From: DUPQ01 sp041678685
GTDB lineage: Bacteria; Bacillota; Clostridia; DUPQ01
Assembly (NCBI GenBank): GCA_041678685.1
Contig: JBAYNV010000002.1
Span: forward strand, 1-64,000
Direction: 5' to 3'
Length of the DNA: 64,000 nucleotides
Part shown: in pieces, positions 17,528-26,791 of the stretch
Layout: every line of letters begins with the position of its first letter
Numbering within the stretch: position 1 is the stretch's first letter
Translations under genes and position numbers: made by a program
Notes under the pieces: generated by a model
Told to the model about the DNA's origin: nothing
The model's input: the letters and a program-made list of their open reading frames with translations, nothing else
Database searches by the model: none

Positions 17528-18793
17528 ATGTATAGAACCATATTATCTTTGAATTGCGGCAGTTCGTCTTTGAAATATAACATATTCAAATTGAATGACG
17601 ACATGACAGTAAAGCCTGTGCTGAACGGTATAGCTGAGGAAATCGGTAACATCAAAAGAAGCACCATGAAATATACTTTGAATGGGATAAAAGAAAAATA
17701 TTCCATATCTTTTGAGACCCACGAAGATGCTCTTACCGAAATGTTCGAGATATTCAAGAAAAACGGAATCGAGAAGGAAAGTATCGTTGCTGTTGGCCAT
17801 AGGATAGTACATGGAGGACCTATTTATGCTAAGTCCGCTTTGATAAATGAAGATATAAAAAAGCAGATAAAAAGCCTGTTCTCAGTAGCGCCTCTGCATA
17901 ACCCGCAGAACTATATAGGCATCGAGGTCACTGAAAAGTTATTGCCAGGCATTCCTAATGTAGCGGTATTTGACACTGCATTCCACAGCACGATGGGCTA
18001 TGAGGCTTACAGATATGCGATACCTGAAAAGTGGTATAAGGAATATCTTGTGAGAAGATACGGTTTCCACGGAACGAGCCATCTTTATGTTTCAAGGAGA
18101 GCTTCAGTACTGTGTAAGACGCCATATAACGAATTTACATGCATCACATGTCATCTGGGAAACGGTTCAAGCATAACAAAGGTCGAAAATGGACAGAGCA
18201 GGGATACATCGATGGGTTTCACTCCTCTTGAAGGAGTCATAATTGGTACAAGATGCGGTGATCTGGATCCTGCGATAATCTGCCATGTGGCAAACAAATA
18301 CATGGAAGAGGGCATGGAAAAAGGTGATGCTTATGAGAAAGTCACCAGGATGCTTAACAAGGATTGCGGCTTAAAAGGATTGGCAGGAACAAACCTTATG
18401 CAGGATATCAGACTGAAAGCTATCGACGGTGATATTGAAAGTCAGCATATTATAGATATTTACTGTTACAGGATAGCGAAATATATAGGTGAATACGCAT
18501 GTACAACTGACAACTTGAAAGCTATCGTGTTTACAGCCGGCATCGGTGAAAATGAATGGTTCGTACGCCAGAGGGTCCTGCAGATGCTAAAAGCATTCAA
18601 ATTCGAAGTATATAATGATAAGAACATGATCAGAGGAGAGGAAGTAATATTCGGAAAGGGTAGCTTTGCCGGGAATGAGGTCGTTGCAATGGTCATACCT
18701 ACCGATGAAGAGCAAGTCATTGCATATGATACTCTGAGTATCGGCTATCTTGGCGAAAGCGCTCCGATTGTGTACCCATTTGAAAAACAGTGA
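17528..18793 (+). CDS. ackA: Acetate kinase AckA
   Basis: Interconverts acetyl phosphate plus ADP and acetate plus ATP, the substrate-level phosphorylation step of acetate fermentation. Signatures are NCGSSSLKY at 9-17, GHRIVHGG, GFHGTSHLYV, HLGNGSSIT and FTAGIGENE, covering the ASKHA-fold nucleotide and substrate sites. The 421-aa length is slightly above the usual 400. The gene has its own strong promoter, and no phosphotransacetylase gene lies beside it. Confidence 0.97.
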   Translation: MYRTILSLNCGSSSLKYNIFKLNDDMTVKPVLNGIAEEIGNIKRSTMKYTLNGIKEKYSISFETHEDALTEMFEIFKKNGIEKESIVAVGHRIVHGGPIYAKSALINEDIKKQIKSLFSVAPLHNPQNYIGIEVTEKLLPGIPNVAVFDTAFHSTMGYEAYRYAIPEKWYKEYLVRRYGFHGTSHLYVSRRASVLCKTPYNEFTCITCHLGNGSSITKVENGQSRDTSMGFTPLEGVIIGTRCGDLDPAIICHVANKYMEEGMEKGDAYEKVTRMLNKDCGLKGLAGTNLMQDIRLKAIDGDIESQHIIDIYCYRIAKYIGEYACTTDNLKAIVFTAGIGENEWFVRQRVLQMLKAFKFEVYNDKNMIRGEEVIFGKGSFAGNEVVAMVIPTDEEQVIAYDTLSIGYLGESAPIVYPFEKQ

Positions 18794-19949
18794 TGTTAAA
18801 AAAGGATTTTCCTCATATTTTTCAGATCATATAAATGTAATAGATAAAATACATTCAAAAGGTTTTGAGGCATATTTTGTAGGCGGATGCGTGAGGGATG
18901 CCTTGTCTGATAAAGCACCGTATGATTTCGATGTGACAACAAATGCAAAACCTGATGATATAAAAAAGATATTTGAAAAAGTGAGCGATACCGGCGTGAG
19001 ATTCGGCACGGTTTCAGTCACTGAGAACAGTACAGTATATGAAATAACCACCTATAGGATAGAAGAAGGTTACAGTGACAGAAGGACCCCCGATAAAGTC
19101 ACATATACGGATAAGCTTTATGAGGATCTGAAAAGACGTGATTTTACGGTAAATGCAATGGCATATGACGGTCATTCATGCATCATCGATTATTTCAACG
19201 GTATGGATGACTTGCGCAGCAGGATAATAAGGACAGTCGGAGATCCGGACATACGTTTCGCAGAGGATGCTTTAAGAATACTCAGAGCTATAAGATTTGC
19301 CGTTACATTGAAATATAAGATAGAAGAGAGAACGAAAGCTTCTATCGTTAAAAATGCGGGATCACTGTCATGTATTTCAAGGGAAAGGATATACGGTGAG
19401 ATAAGCAGGATCATAAAAGCCGGTGAAAACCTGGATATTCTTTATGCAAACGATATAGCAGGATATGTGTTCATATATCCGAAACTTGTGAACAGGCAGA
19501 TACTGGAAAGTGAGGAGTATATATGCAGGCTGGCGTCAGTATTTTACAACTATCCTGATATATCGGGCGTAAAAGAAGAGCTCGTTAACTTTAGAACGGA
19601 TAACAGGACGATCAAAGCGGTGACAGATATAATAAGTAACAGAGATATGAGCAGTTTCGATGAGTATGATATCAGAAAGCTCATTACCGAAATCGGCGTA
19701 ATTAATACAAAATATCTTCTGACATTCAAAAACGCAGGTTTGGATACATATGAGGTGATAACAGCGGGCAGGTTTTTAAGAAGTGAAAATGATCTTACCA
19801 TCAACGGGTATGACATAATGGATATCGGATACAGCAGTAATGAGATCAAAAAGATAAAAGCGTTTCTGCTTGAAGAGGTGCTCCATGATCCGACGTTGAA
19901 TAAAAAAGATATACTGCTAAAAAAACTGAAACAAAAAAGGGACATCTGA
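18750..19949 (+). CDS. cca: CCA tRNA nucleotidyltransferase (class II)
   Basis: Adds or repairs the 3' CCA end of tRNAs. Polymerase-beta-type signatures are VGGCVRDAL, DFDVTTNA (the catalytic Asp pair), GTVSV, KRRDFTVNAMAYD and EDALRILRAIRF. The C-terminal region is diverged, and I see no HD domain. The start is uncertain: TTG 18750 overlaps ackA by 44 nt, while TTG 18768 or 18780 in the same frame would shorten the overlap. Conserved sequence begins only after the ackA stop, and no start has a clear ribosome binding site. Confidence 0.9.
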   Translation: MAKALRLCTHLKNSDVKKGFSSYFSDHINVIDKIHSKGFEAYFVGGCVRDALSDKAPYDFDVTTNAKPDDIKKIFEKVSDTGVRFGTVSVTENSTVYEITTYRIEEGYSDRRTPDKVTYTDKLYEDLKRRDFTVNAMAYDGHSCIIDYFNGMDDLRSRIIRTVGDPDIRFAEDALRILRAIRFAVTLKYKIEERTKASIVKNAGSLSCISRERIYGEISRIIKAGENLDILYANDIAGYVFIYPKLVNRQILESEEYICRLASVFYNYPDISGVKEELVNFRTDNRTIKAVTDIISNRDMSSFDEYDIRKLITEIGVINTKYLLTFKNAGLDTYEVITAGRFLRSENDLTINGYDIMDIGYSSNEIKKIKAFLLEEVLHDPTLNKKDILLKKLKQKRDI

Positions 19950-19968
19950 GTACACAAATATAAACTGA

Positions 19969-19997
19969 TTGTAATGAAATAGTTAATAATATATAAT
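19969..19997 (+). promoter_or_regulatory. lepA promoter
   Basis: TTGTAA (19969-19974), a 17-nt spacer and TATAAT (19992-19997). Both hexamers and the spacing are identical to the ackA promoter. It lies 34 nt before the lepA TTG start. Confidence 0.7.
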
Positions 19998-20031
19998 TTT
20001 CATCAGTAAAAGAATGATGTGGTGAACAGGT

Positions 20032-21834
20032 TTGAAAAAAGATAATATAAGAAATTTCTGCATAGTAGCTCATATAGATCACGGTAAAAGCACGCTTGCC
20101 GACAGACTCATTGAAAAGACGGGTTCTATGGCCGTACGTGATATGCAGGAGCAGGTGCTGGATGATATGGATATCGAAAGGGAAAGAGGCATTACGATCA
20201 AATCCCATGCCATCCGTATGATATATAAAGCGCAAAGCGGTAAAGAATATATATTTAACCTTATTGATACTCCAGGACACGTGGATTTTTCATATGAAGT
20301 GAGCAGAAGCCTGGCGGCTTGTGACGGAGCCATACTTGTAGTGGACGCGGTCCAGGGGATAGAGGCTCAGACCCTGGCTAATGTATATATGGCGCTTGAC
20401 AACGGTCTTGAAGTGCTGCCAGTGATAAATAAGATCGATCTTCCTGCAGCAAGACCTCAGCAGATAAAAGATGATATAGAAAATATCATTGGGATCGAGG
20501 CACAGCATTCGCCATGTATTTCAGCAAAAAATGGCGTGAATATCGACGAAGTGCTTGAAAAAATAGTGGAATGTCTGCCTGCTCCGGAAAATAACGATGA
20601 TCAACCTTTCCGGGCCCTCATATTTGATTCCAAATTTGATGCATATAAAGGCGTCATAATCTACTTTCGCGTGATGGATGGTATTTTAAGGCTGGGTGAT
20701 ACCATACATATGATGAATACGGGTAAAGAATATGAAGTCATTGAGCTCGGATATATGAAACCCGATGGATTCACACAGGCAAATGAACTGAGATCGGGAG
20801 AAGTCGGATATATTGCCGCAAGTATCAAGAATGTTGAAGATACACGAGTCGGGGATACTATAACAACACTGGAAAATATGGCTTTGACAGCTTTACCGGG
20901 ATATAAGGAAGCTGTATCAATGGTATACTGCGGTATTTATCCAGCTGACGGTTCAAAATATAATTTTCTGAAAGATGTGCTTATGAAACTGAAACTTAAT
21001 GATGCCGCACTGAAGTTTGAACCGGAAACAAGCGCTGCTCTTGGTTTCGGATTCAGATGTGCTTTTCTAGGCCTTCTTCATATGGAAATAATACAGGAAA
21101 GGATCGAAAGGGAATTTGATCTTGAGATCATAACGACAGCTCCCAGCGTTATATACAAGATAGTAAAACTAAACGGCAATGTCATTACTGTGGATAATCC
21201 GACCAATATGCCGCCCATAGGCGAGATAGACTATATGGAGGAACCTATTGCCAGTGCAGAGATCATTGTACCTACCGAGTATGTCGGGAATATAATGGAA
21301 TTGTGCCAGGACAGGAGAGGTACATACAAACATATACATTACATAGACAAGACCAGGACAAAGCTGGAATATGACATACCCTTAAATGAGATCATATATG
21401 ATTTCTTTGATGCTTTAAAATCCCGTTCCAAAGGATATGCGTCACTGGATTATGAGGTAAATAAGTATGAAAGGTCAAAACTTGTGAAACTGGATATACT
21501 TCTGAATCTGGAAGTGGTCGATGCACTGTCTTTCATAGTTCATGAAAGCAAAGCATATGCAAGAGGCAGGAGACTGGCAGAGAAACTCAAGGACCAGATC
21601 CCAAGGCAGATGTTCGAAGTGCCCATCCAGGCCGCTATAGGAGGGAAGATCATTGCACGGGAGACGGTAAAAGCATACAGAAAAGATGTTATAGCAAAGT
21701 GTTACGGCGGTGATATAAGCAGAAAGAAGAAATTACTGGAGAAGCAAAAAGAAGGCAAGAAGAAGATGAGAAAACTTGGAACGGTGGAAGTGCCTCAGGA
21801 AGCCTTTATGAATGTTCTGAAACTGGACACCTAA
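20032..21834 (+). CDS. lepA: Translation elongation factor 4 (LepA)
   Basis: A ribosome-associated GTPase that acts in initiation or back-translocation. The G domain shows AHIDHGKST (G1), a RGITIKSH switch, DTPGHVDF (G3) and NKIDLP (G4). EF-G-like domains and the LepA-specific C-terminal domain follow; total length is 600 aa. TTG is the start, as the conserved MKKDNIRNFCIVAHID begins there. hemW follows after 1 nt. Confidence 0.97.
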   Translation: MKKDNIRNFCIVAHIDHGKSTLADRLIEKTGSMAVRDMQEQVLDDMDIERERGITIKSHAIRMIYKAQSGKEYIFNLIDTPGHVDFSYEVSRSLAACDGAILVVDAVQGIEAQTLANVYMALDNGLEVLPVINKIDLPAARPQQIKDDIENIIGIEAQHSPCISAKNGVNIDEVLEKIVECLPAPENNDDQPFRALIFDSKFDAYKGVIIYFRVMDGILRLGDTIHMMNTGKEYEVIELGYMKPDGFTQANELRSGEVGYIAASIKNVEDTRVGDTITTLENMALTALPGYKEAVSMVYCGIYPADGSKYNFLKDVLMKLKLNDAALKFEPETSAALGFGFRCAFLGLLHMEIIQERIEREFDLEIITTAPSVIYKIVKLNGNVITVDNPTNMPPIGEIDYMEEPIASAEIIVPTEYVGNIMELCQDRRGTYKHIHYIDKTRTKLEYDIPLNEIIYDFFDALKSRSKGYASLDYEVNKYERSKLVKLDILLNLEVVDALSFIVHESKAYARGRRLAEKLKDQIPRQMFEVPIQAAIGGKIIARETVKAYRKDVIAKCYGGDISRKKKLLEKQKEGKKKMRKLGTVEVPQEAFMNVLKLDT

Positions 21835-21835
21835 G

Positions 21836-22960
21836 ATGGATAACAACCTAAGGATATATATCCATGTGCCATTCTGTAAATCAAAATGCAACTACTGTGA
21901 TTTCTGCTCGTTTGCGGATAAAGACTACATGATACAGCCATATTTCGAAGCATTGACAACGGAAATCGGATTATATAAAAACGATTACAGGGGAAGAAGG
22001 ATCGACAGCATATTCATCGGAGGCGGGACCCCTTCGTATGTAGATACCAAATATATACAATACCTGCTGTCCTGCTTCGACATTGACCGGGATGCTGAGA
22101 TCACTATCGAAGTGAATCCGGGGACCGTTGATTTCCATACATTACGTGCATACAGGGAAATGGGCATCAACAGGATAAGCTTTGGAGTGCAGTCATTCTC
22201 CGACAGGATGCTTATGCTCATGGGCCGTATACATAACAGAGCAACGGCTATAAATAACATACATGAGAGCCAGGTAGCGGGATTTGAGAACATAAATGTT
22301 GATCTTATATTCGGTTATCCTGACCAGTCATATGAATGTTATGCAGAATCGTTAAATGTAGTCAAGAGCCTGAAAATACCTCATGTTTCATGTTACAGTC
22401 TTTCGATTGAAGAAAACACACCGCTTTCGGGTATGTTAAAAAAAGGCCTGCTGCAATATCCTAATGAGGATCTGGACAGAGATATGTATGCTCTTACAAT
22501 AGACAGTCTGGGAAAATCAGGCATATATCAATATGAGATTTCGAATTTCGCCCAACCGGGATATGAATGCAGGCATAATATAGGATATTGGATAAGGGAT
22601 GAATACCTTGGTTTCGGACTTAATTCCCATTCACTTTTGAATGAATGCAGGTATAGCAACAAGAATTTACTGAATGATTACATAAGCATTTTGAACAAAT
22701 GTGAAAAACCTGTAAAAGAAAGCAATATGCTTACTGATACCGAGATAATATCTGAATATATAATATTAAGACTCAGAATGAACAGAGGTCTGGACATAAA
22801 TGACTTTAAAACCCGATTCAGCATCGATTTCGAGGAAAGATATGGATCTCAGATAGATGACCTTCAGAATAAAGGCTTGTTAGAGAAGATCATTTACTCG
22901 TACAGGCTGACACGAAAAGGTATGGATCTGGCAAACAAGGTGTTTGTAGAATTCATCTGA
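21836..22960 (+). CDS. hemW: Radical-SAM heme chaperone HemW
   Basis: A radical-SAM family protein that binds and delivers heme; it is often misnamed coproporphyrinogen III oxidase. The cluster motif CKSKCNYCDFC begins at C14, HemW-like with CX3CX2CX2C. GGGTPS, a GVQSF motif and VDLIFGYP follow, and the C-terminal HemN domain is present. The 374-aa length is typical. The lepA-hemW pair with a 1-nt gap is standard in Bacillota and normally leads to hrcA; here two extra genes intervene. Confidence 0.93.
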   Translation: MDNNLRIYIHVPFCKSKCNYCDFCSFADKDYMIQPYFEALTTEIGLYKNDYRGRRIDSIFIGGGTPSYVDTKYIQYLLSCFDIDRDAEITIEVNPGTVDFHTLRAYREMGINRISFGVQSFSDRMLMLMGRIHNRATAINNIHESQVAGFENINVDLIFGYPDQSYECYAESLNVVKSLKIPHVSCYSLSIEENTPLSGMLKKGLLQYPNEDLDRDMYALTIDSLGKSGIYQYEISNFAQPGYECRHNIGYWIRDEYLGFGLNSHSLLNECRYSNKNLLNDYISILNKCEKPVKESNMLTDTEIISEYIILRLRMNRGLDINDFKTRFSIDFEERYGSQIDDLQNKGLLEKIIYSYRLTRKGMDLANKVFVEFI

Positions 22961-22973
22961 AGTTTAACTTTGT

Positions 22974-23002
22974 TTTACAATCCTCAGATATATCTGTATA
23001 AT
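22974..23002 (+). promoter_or_regulatory. M3 peptidase gene promoter with palindromic spacer
   Basis: TTTACA (22974-22979), a 17-nt spacer and TATAAT (22997-23002). The 12-bp perfect palindrome CAGATATATCTG fills 22985-22996, directly abutting the -10, where a bound repressor would block polymerase. Confidence 0.7.
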
Positions 23003-23040
23003 TGTAATAAACAGATCCATATACTGGAAGAGGGACATTA

Positions 23041-24735
23041 ATGGATAAATTCAGTGATATCAAATACATTCGTCCGGATATCGGTACGATCAGTAAGGAA
23101 TTCAAGATCGGTTTAAAGAACTTCAAAAATGCAAAAAGTTATGATGAGGCAAAAAAATCATATCTTGATATTGAAGTCATATCCTCTGAAGTACAGACCA
23201 TGTTCACTGTGGCTCATATAAGGAGCGATATGGATAAAGCAGACAGGTATTATGAATCTGAAGTCAGATTCATGAATGGTGCAATGCCTAAGCTGATGCT
23301 CCTTGTGCAAAAGGCGGGTAAGGCGCTTTTGGATTCACCTTATAAAGCGGATTTTGAAAATGAATATGGTATGCAGCTCATCAGACTGACTGAAGCTGCT
23401 CAAAAAACCATCAGTTGGAAGATAATACCGGAAATGATCAAGGAAGGCAACATACAGCAGGAGTATTCAAAAACTGCCGCATCATGTAAAGTGGTTTTCA
23501 GAGGCGCAGAATGCAATTTCTATGGCCTTTTAAATCATATGGAGAGCACAGACAGAGAAGAACGAAAAGAAGCATTCATCGCATGGGCAAAACTTTATGA
23601 AGGTATTTCAGACAAGCTTGACAGACAGTATGATAAATTCGTATCTTTACGTACAGCGATGGCAAGAAAACTGAAATTCCCCGGTTATATCGAAATGGTA
23701 TATATGCAGAAGGACCGTTTCAATTATTCTGCAGGGGATGTTGAGAAATTCAGAGAACAGGTAAAGAAGCATATCGTTCCGGTATGTGTGAAGCTGCATG
23801 ATATGCAGGCAAAACGTCTGGGTATCGATAAGCTGAAATATTACGACGAGAAGCTTGTATTTAAAGAAGGAAATGCCATACCGCACGGCAGTAAAGATGA
23901 GATGGTCCGAGCGGCACAGACGATGTACAGGGAGCTTTCAAAAGAGACGGGAGAGTTCTTTGATTTCATGTGCAGTCATGAACTTTTCGATCTGGAAACC
24001 AGGCCGAACAAGCATCTGGGAGGATATTGCACATTCCTGCCTGTGTACTATGCGCCATTCATATTTTCGAATTTCAATGGAACAAGTGCTGATGTGGATG
24101 TGCTGACTCATGAAGCAGGTCATGCATTTGAAGCTTTCATGGCATCTAAGTCGCAGCCCATAATGGAATACTGGGGTTCCACAAGCGAGATCAATGAGAT
24201 ACATTCAATGACTATGGAACATTTCACTTATCCCTGGATGGACAGGTTCTTTAGAGATAAAGCAGACAAATACCGGTTCGGGCATTTATCTGACGCCTTT
24301 ATGTCGATACCGTATATAGTATGTGTTGATGATTTCCAGCATAAGGTATTTGAAGATCCTAAGAGGATGAAAGCAAAGCAGAGAAGAGAACTATGGCATT
24401 CTCTCGAAAAGGAATATATGCCGTGGCGTGATTATGACAGTAATGAATTCCTTGAAGGCGGTGGGTTCTGGATGCAGAAACAGCACATATTCCTGTATCC
24501 CTTCTATTATATTGATTATGCTCTCGCTCAGATATGCGCATTTGAGCTTTACGGCAGAATGCAGAATGATAAGAATGCCGCTTGGAACGATTATCTGGAT
24601 CTATGTAAAGCAGGAGGAAGCAAGGGATATTTTGAACTGCTTGAAATAGCGCATCTGCATAACCCATTTATTGACGGAAGTGTTGAGGCGGCTGTAAAAT
24701 TCGTTACAGAGGAACTGGAAAGATCCGGGTTCTAG
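23041..24735 (+). CDS. M3-family oligoendopeptidase
   Basis: A zinc metallopeptidase that degrades short peptides, probably in the cytosol; no signal peptide is visible. The zinc motif HEAGH is at 357-361, preceded by SADVDVLT, and the third ligand is probably a glutamate in the STSEINEIHSMTMEH segment about 25 residues on. The 564-aa length suits PepF-type members of the M3 family. It has its own promoter and sits between hemW and hrcA, breaking the usual lepA-hemW-hrcA order. Confidence 0.9.
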   Translation: MDKFSDIKYIRPDIGTISKEFKIGLKNFKNAKSYDEAKKSYLDIEVISSEVQTMFTVAHIRSDMDKADRYYESEVRFMNGAMPKLMLLVQKAGKALLDSPYKADFENEYGMQLIRLTEAAQKTISWKIIPEMIKEGNIQQEYSKTAASCKVVFRGAECNFYGLLNHMESTDREERKEAFIAWAKLYEGISDKLDRQYDKFVSLRTAMARKLKFPGYIEMVYMQKDRFNYSAGDVEKFREQVKKHIVPVCVKLHDMQAKRLGIDKLKYYDEKLVFKEGNAIPHGSKDEMVRAAQTMYRELSKETGEFFDFMCSHELFDLETRPNKHLGGYCTFLPVYYAPFIFSNFNGTSADVDVLTHEAGHAFEAFMASKSQPIMEYWGSTSEINEIHSMTMEHFTYPWMDRFFRDKADKYRFGHLSDAFMSIPYIVCVDDFQHKVFEDPKRMKAKQRRELWHSLEKEYMPWRDYDSNEFLEGGGFWMQKQHIFLYPFYYIDYALAQICAFELYGRMQNDKNAAWNDYLDLCKAGGSKGYFELLEIAHLHNPFIDGSVEAAVKFVTEELERSGF

Positions 24736-24749
24736 ATTGTGAGGGGAAA

Positions 24750-25622
24750 ATGCATATTACCATTTCAGGAATGCTTGGAAGCGGAAAGTCTACTATCTGC
24801 AGGATATTTGCTGAGAAAAACGGGTATGAGGTATATTCCACAGGTAAAATACAGAGGCAGGTAGCAGCAGAAAAAGGATTGACAACTCTGCAGCTGAATC
24901 AGATGATGTCACAGAATCCTGACCTGGATAGTATAATAGACACAACAACTGTACGGATCTCTGAAGAAAACAGAGATAAGAATATAATATTCGATTCCAG
25001 GATGGCCTGGTATTTTGTTAAAGATTCATATAAAGTATTCCTGACCGTAGATCCGCTTGTCGCAGCAAAAAGAGTCATGCGCTCAGACAGAGGGAATGTG
25101 GAAGGTTACACTTGTGTTGAGGAAGCTAAAAAACTATTGATGGAAAGAGCTTCGGTAGAGCATAAAAGGTTCATGGAGATATATAAAGCGGATTATTGGG
25201 ACTACAATAATTATGATCTTGTACTTGACGGTACATGGCATGATCCTGAGATGCTGGCCATATATATATTCGAGTGTATAGAAGAGCATTTAAAAACAGG
25301 GAATGAACATAATGGGAATATTATAATTTCACCAAAATCACTCTATCCTGCGGTCGGGATGGAAATGATCGGGGATACTGCCTGCGAGGGGGAATTCATG
25401 TTGGGAAAGCTGAATTCAAAACCTGTCGAGATAGTGGCATCAGGACAATACAATTATATAATAAAAGGCCAAGATACCGTTTTAAAGGCTTTAAAAAACA
25501 GTGTACAATTTGTCAGATCGAAGCTGACACAAAATGCATCAGAAATGAAGCCCATAACTGATCAGGAATCTATGCAGCAATATGAAATAGCGGGTCAGTT
25601 TGAATATGCAAGCCAACCCTGA
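24750..25622 (+). CDS. Cytidylate-kinase-like P-loop kinase with extra C-terminal domain
   Basis: Residues 1-185 form a nucleotide kinase of the cytidylate-kinase-like type: P-loop GMLGSGKST at 7-15, GYEVYSTG as the substrate-side segment, an IIFDSRMAWY strand and RSDRGN as the lid. The last 100 residues are not part of a CMP kinase. Between about 193 and 265 they show an ISPKSLYPA, PVEIVAS, YIIKGQDTVLKAL pattern that resembles the ParB/sulfiredoxin-like fold (a Pro-I-x-V strand, then a G-x-D/H-R-like turn and a helix). That second assignment was made by eye and is weak. It follows the peptidase by 14 nt behind GTGAGGGG, so the two are probably co-transcribed. Confidence 0.7.
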   Translation: MHITISGMLGSGKSTICRIFAEKNGYEVYSTGKIQRQVAAEKGLTTLQLNQMMSQNPDLDSIIDTTTVRISEENRDKNIIFDSRMAWYFVKDSYKVFLTVDPLVAAKRVMRSDRGNVEGYTCVEEAKKLLMERASVEHKRFMEIYKADYWDYNNYDLVLDGTWHDPEMLAIYIFECIEEHLKTGNEHNGNIIISPKSLYPAVGMEMIGDTACEGEFMLGKLNSKPVEIVASGQYNYIIKGQDTVLKALKNSVQFVRSKLTQNASEMKPITDQESMQQYEIAGQFEYASQP

Positions 25623-25690
25623 TTTGTTCTGTATCAATATGTATAAGTTGCTGTTCATCATATGTTCACAAAATTTTCGTAAAATACATA

Positions 25691-25719
25691 TTGACAAAGA
25701 AATACCTAAGTGGTATTTT
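25691..25719 (+). promoter_or_regulatory. hrcA-grpE-dnaK promoter
   Basis: A perfect TTGACA (25691-25696), a 17-nt spacer and TATTTT (25714-25719) preceded by TGG, an extended -10. An inverted repeat AAATACC-taagt-GGTATTT (25700-25718) lies in the spacer and -10. CIRCE begins 10 nt downstream. Confidence 0.75.
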
Positions 25720-25728
25720 TTAGTATAG

Positions 25729-25755
25729 TTAGCACTCTAGAAGTGCGAGTGCTAA
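25729..25755. promoter_or_regulatory. CIRCE element (HrcA operator)
   Basis: TTAGCACTC and GAGTGCTAA are separated by exactly 9 nt, a perfect match to the CIRCE consensus. It lies between the promoter and the hrcA ATG, so HrcA should repress its own operon when GroE capacity is adequate. Confidence 0.98.
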
Positions 25756-25766
25756 AGAAGGAGAAA

Positions 25767-26789
25767 ATGGACAGAAGAACAGCCGATATACTTACGGTGA
25801 TCATTGAAGAATATGTGAACAGCGCAGAACCTGTAGGTTCAAAGAATATTGTAGATAAGTATTCTATGGGAGTAAGCAGCGCAACAGTTCGCAATGAGAT
25901 GCATGATCTTGAAGAAGAAGGATATATTACTTCAATACACACATCAAGCGGAAGGATACCGACAGACAAAGGATACAGATTTTATGTTGATTATCTTACA
26001 GAATACATAAAACAGAAGGAGACAGAAGAAAAAATATATAAACTTTTGAAAATGGTCGAGATAAACGATGCATTGGATCTTATCTTCAACGGGCTTTTAA
26101 AGAACAATCCCTATACTACGATAGGTGCTTTAAAACGTAACGGAACAAGGATAGATACCTTCCACATCCTTTCAGTAGCAAAAGATACATATCTGATCAT
26201 AGTGATATTGAAAAACAGCAATGTTGTGCACAAGATCATAAATGAACAGCTTTCGGAAAATGTTAAGGTCAATATACTGTCAGAGTACCTTAATGAAAAG
26301 CTATATGATATGACCCTTCAGGATATACAGAATGCCAATTTTGTTTTCATAGATAAATTTGACAGGGACAATAAAGCTTTCTTCATCAAAGCGGTGTCAG
26401 AAGTCATGGAAATACTGCATCAGTATGAGGAGAATGAAGTGTATTTAAAGGGTAAAGAGAATCTTCTGTCATTTCCTGATTTTAAGGATGTTATGGAAAT
26501 GAAAAACATATTCCATGCACTCGACAGTGAAGGTGAACTGAGCGACATACTTTTATCTCCGACGGATGACGCTTTCTCTGCTATGATAGGAGCGGAAATA
26601 AAAAACGATGATCTGGCCAAGCTTTCGATAGCAAAGCATACATATGATCTTGGTGCTGCAGGACAGATAACGTTTGGACTTGTCGGACCGACAAGGATGG
26701 ATTACAGGAAAGTCATGAATTCTTTGAATAATATAGAAAACATGCTTAATGAATTATTAGAAAGAAAATACGAGAAAAAGGAGGTATAG
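25767..26789 (+). CDS. hrcA: Heat-inducible transcription repressor HrcA
   Basis: Binds CIRCE and represses class I heat-shock genes. The winged-helix N-terminus (MDRRTADILTVIIEEYVNSA, SATVRNEMHDLEEEGYI, SSGRIPTDKGYR) is well conserved; a GAF-like domain and dimerisation region follow. The start is ATG 25767 behind AAGGAG, giving 340 aa; an upstream in-frame GTG would translate through CIRCE and is rejected. grpE starts 2 nt after the stop. Confidence 0.97.
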   Translation: MDRRTADILTVIIEEYVNSAEPVGSKNIVDKYSMGVSSATVRNEMHDLEEEGYITSIHTSSGRIPTDKGYRFYVDYLTEYIKQKETEEKIYKLLKMVEINDALDLIFNGLLKNNPYTTIGALKRNGTRIDTFHILSVAKDTYLIIVILKNSNVVHKIINEQLSENVKVNILSEYLNEKLYDMTLQDIQNANFVFIDKFDRDNKAFFIKAVSEVMEILHQYEENEVYLKGKENLLSFPDFKDVMEMKNIFHALDSEGELSDILLSPTDDAFSAMIGAEIKNDDLAKLSIAKHTYDLGAAGQITFGLVGPTRMDYRKVMNSLNNIENMLNELLERKYEKKEV

Positions 26790-26791
26790 TA

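Noticed and set aside
25710..25766. Upstream extension of hrcA to an earlier in-frame start
   Set aside because: It would translate the CIRCE operator and add 19 residues absent from the family; ATG 25767 has a good AAGGAG site.
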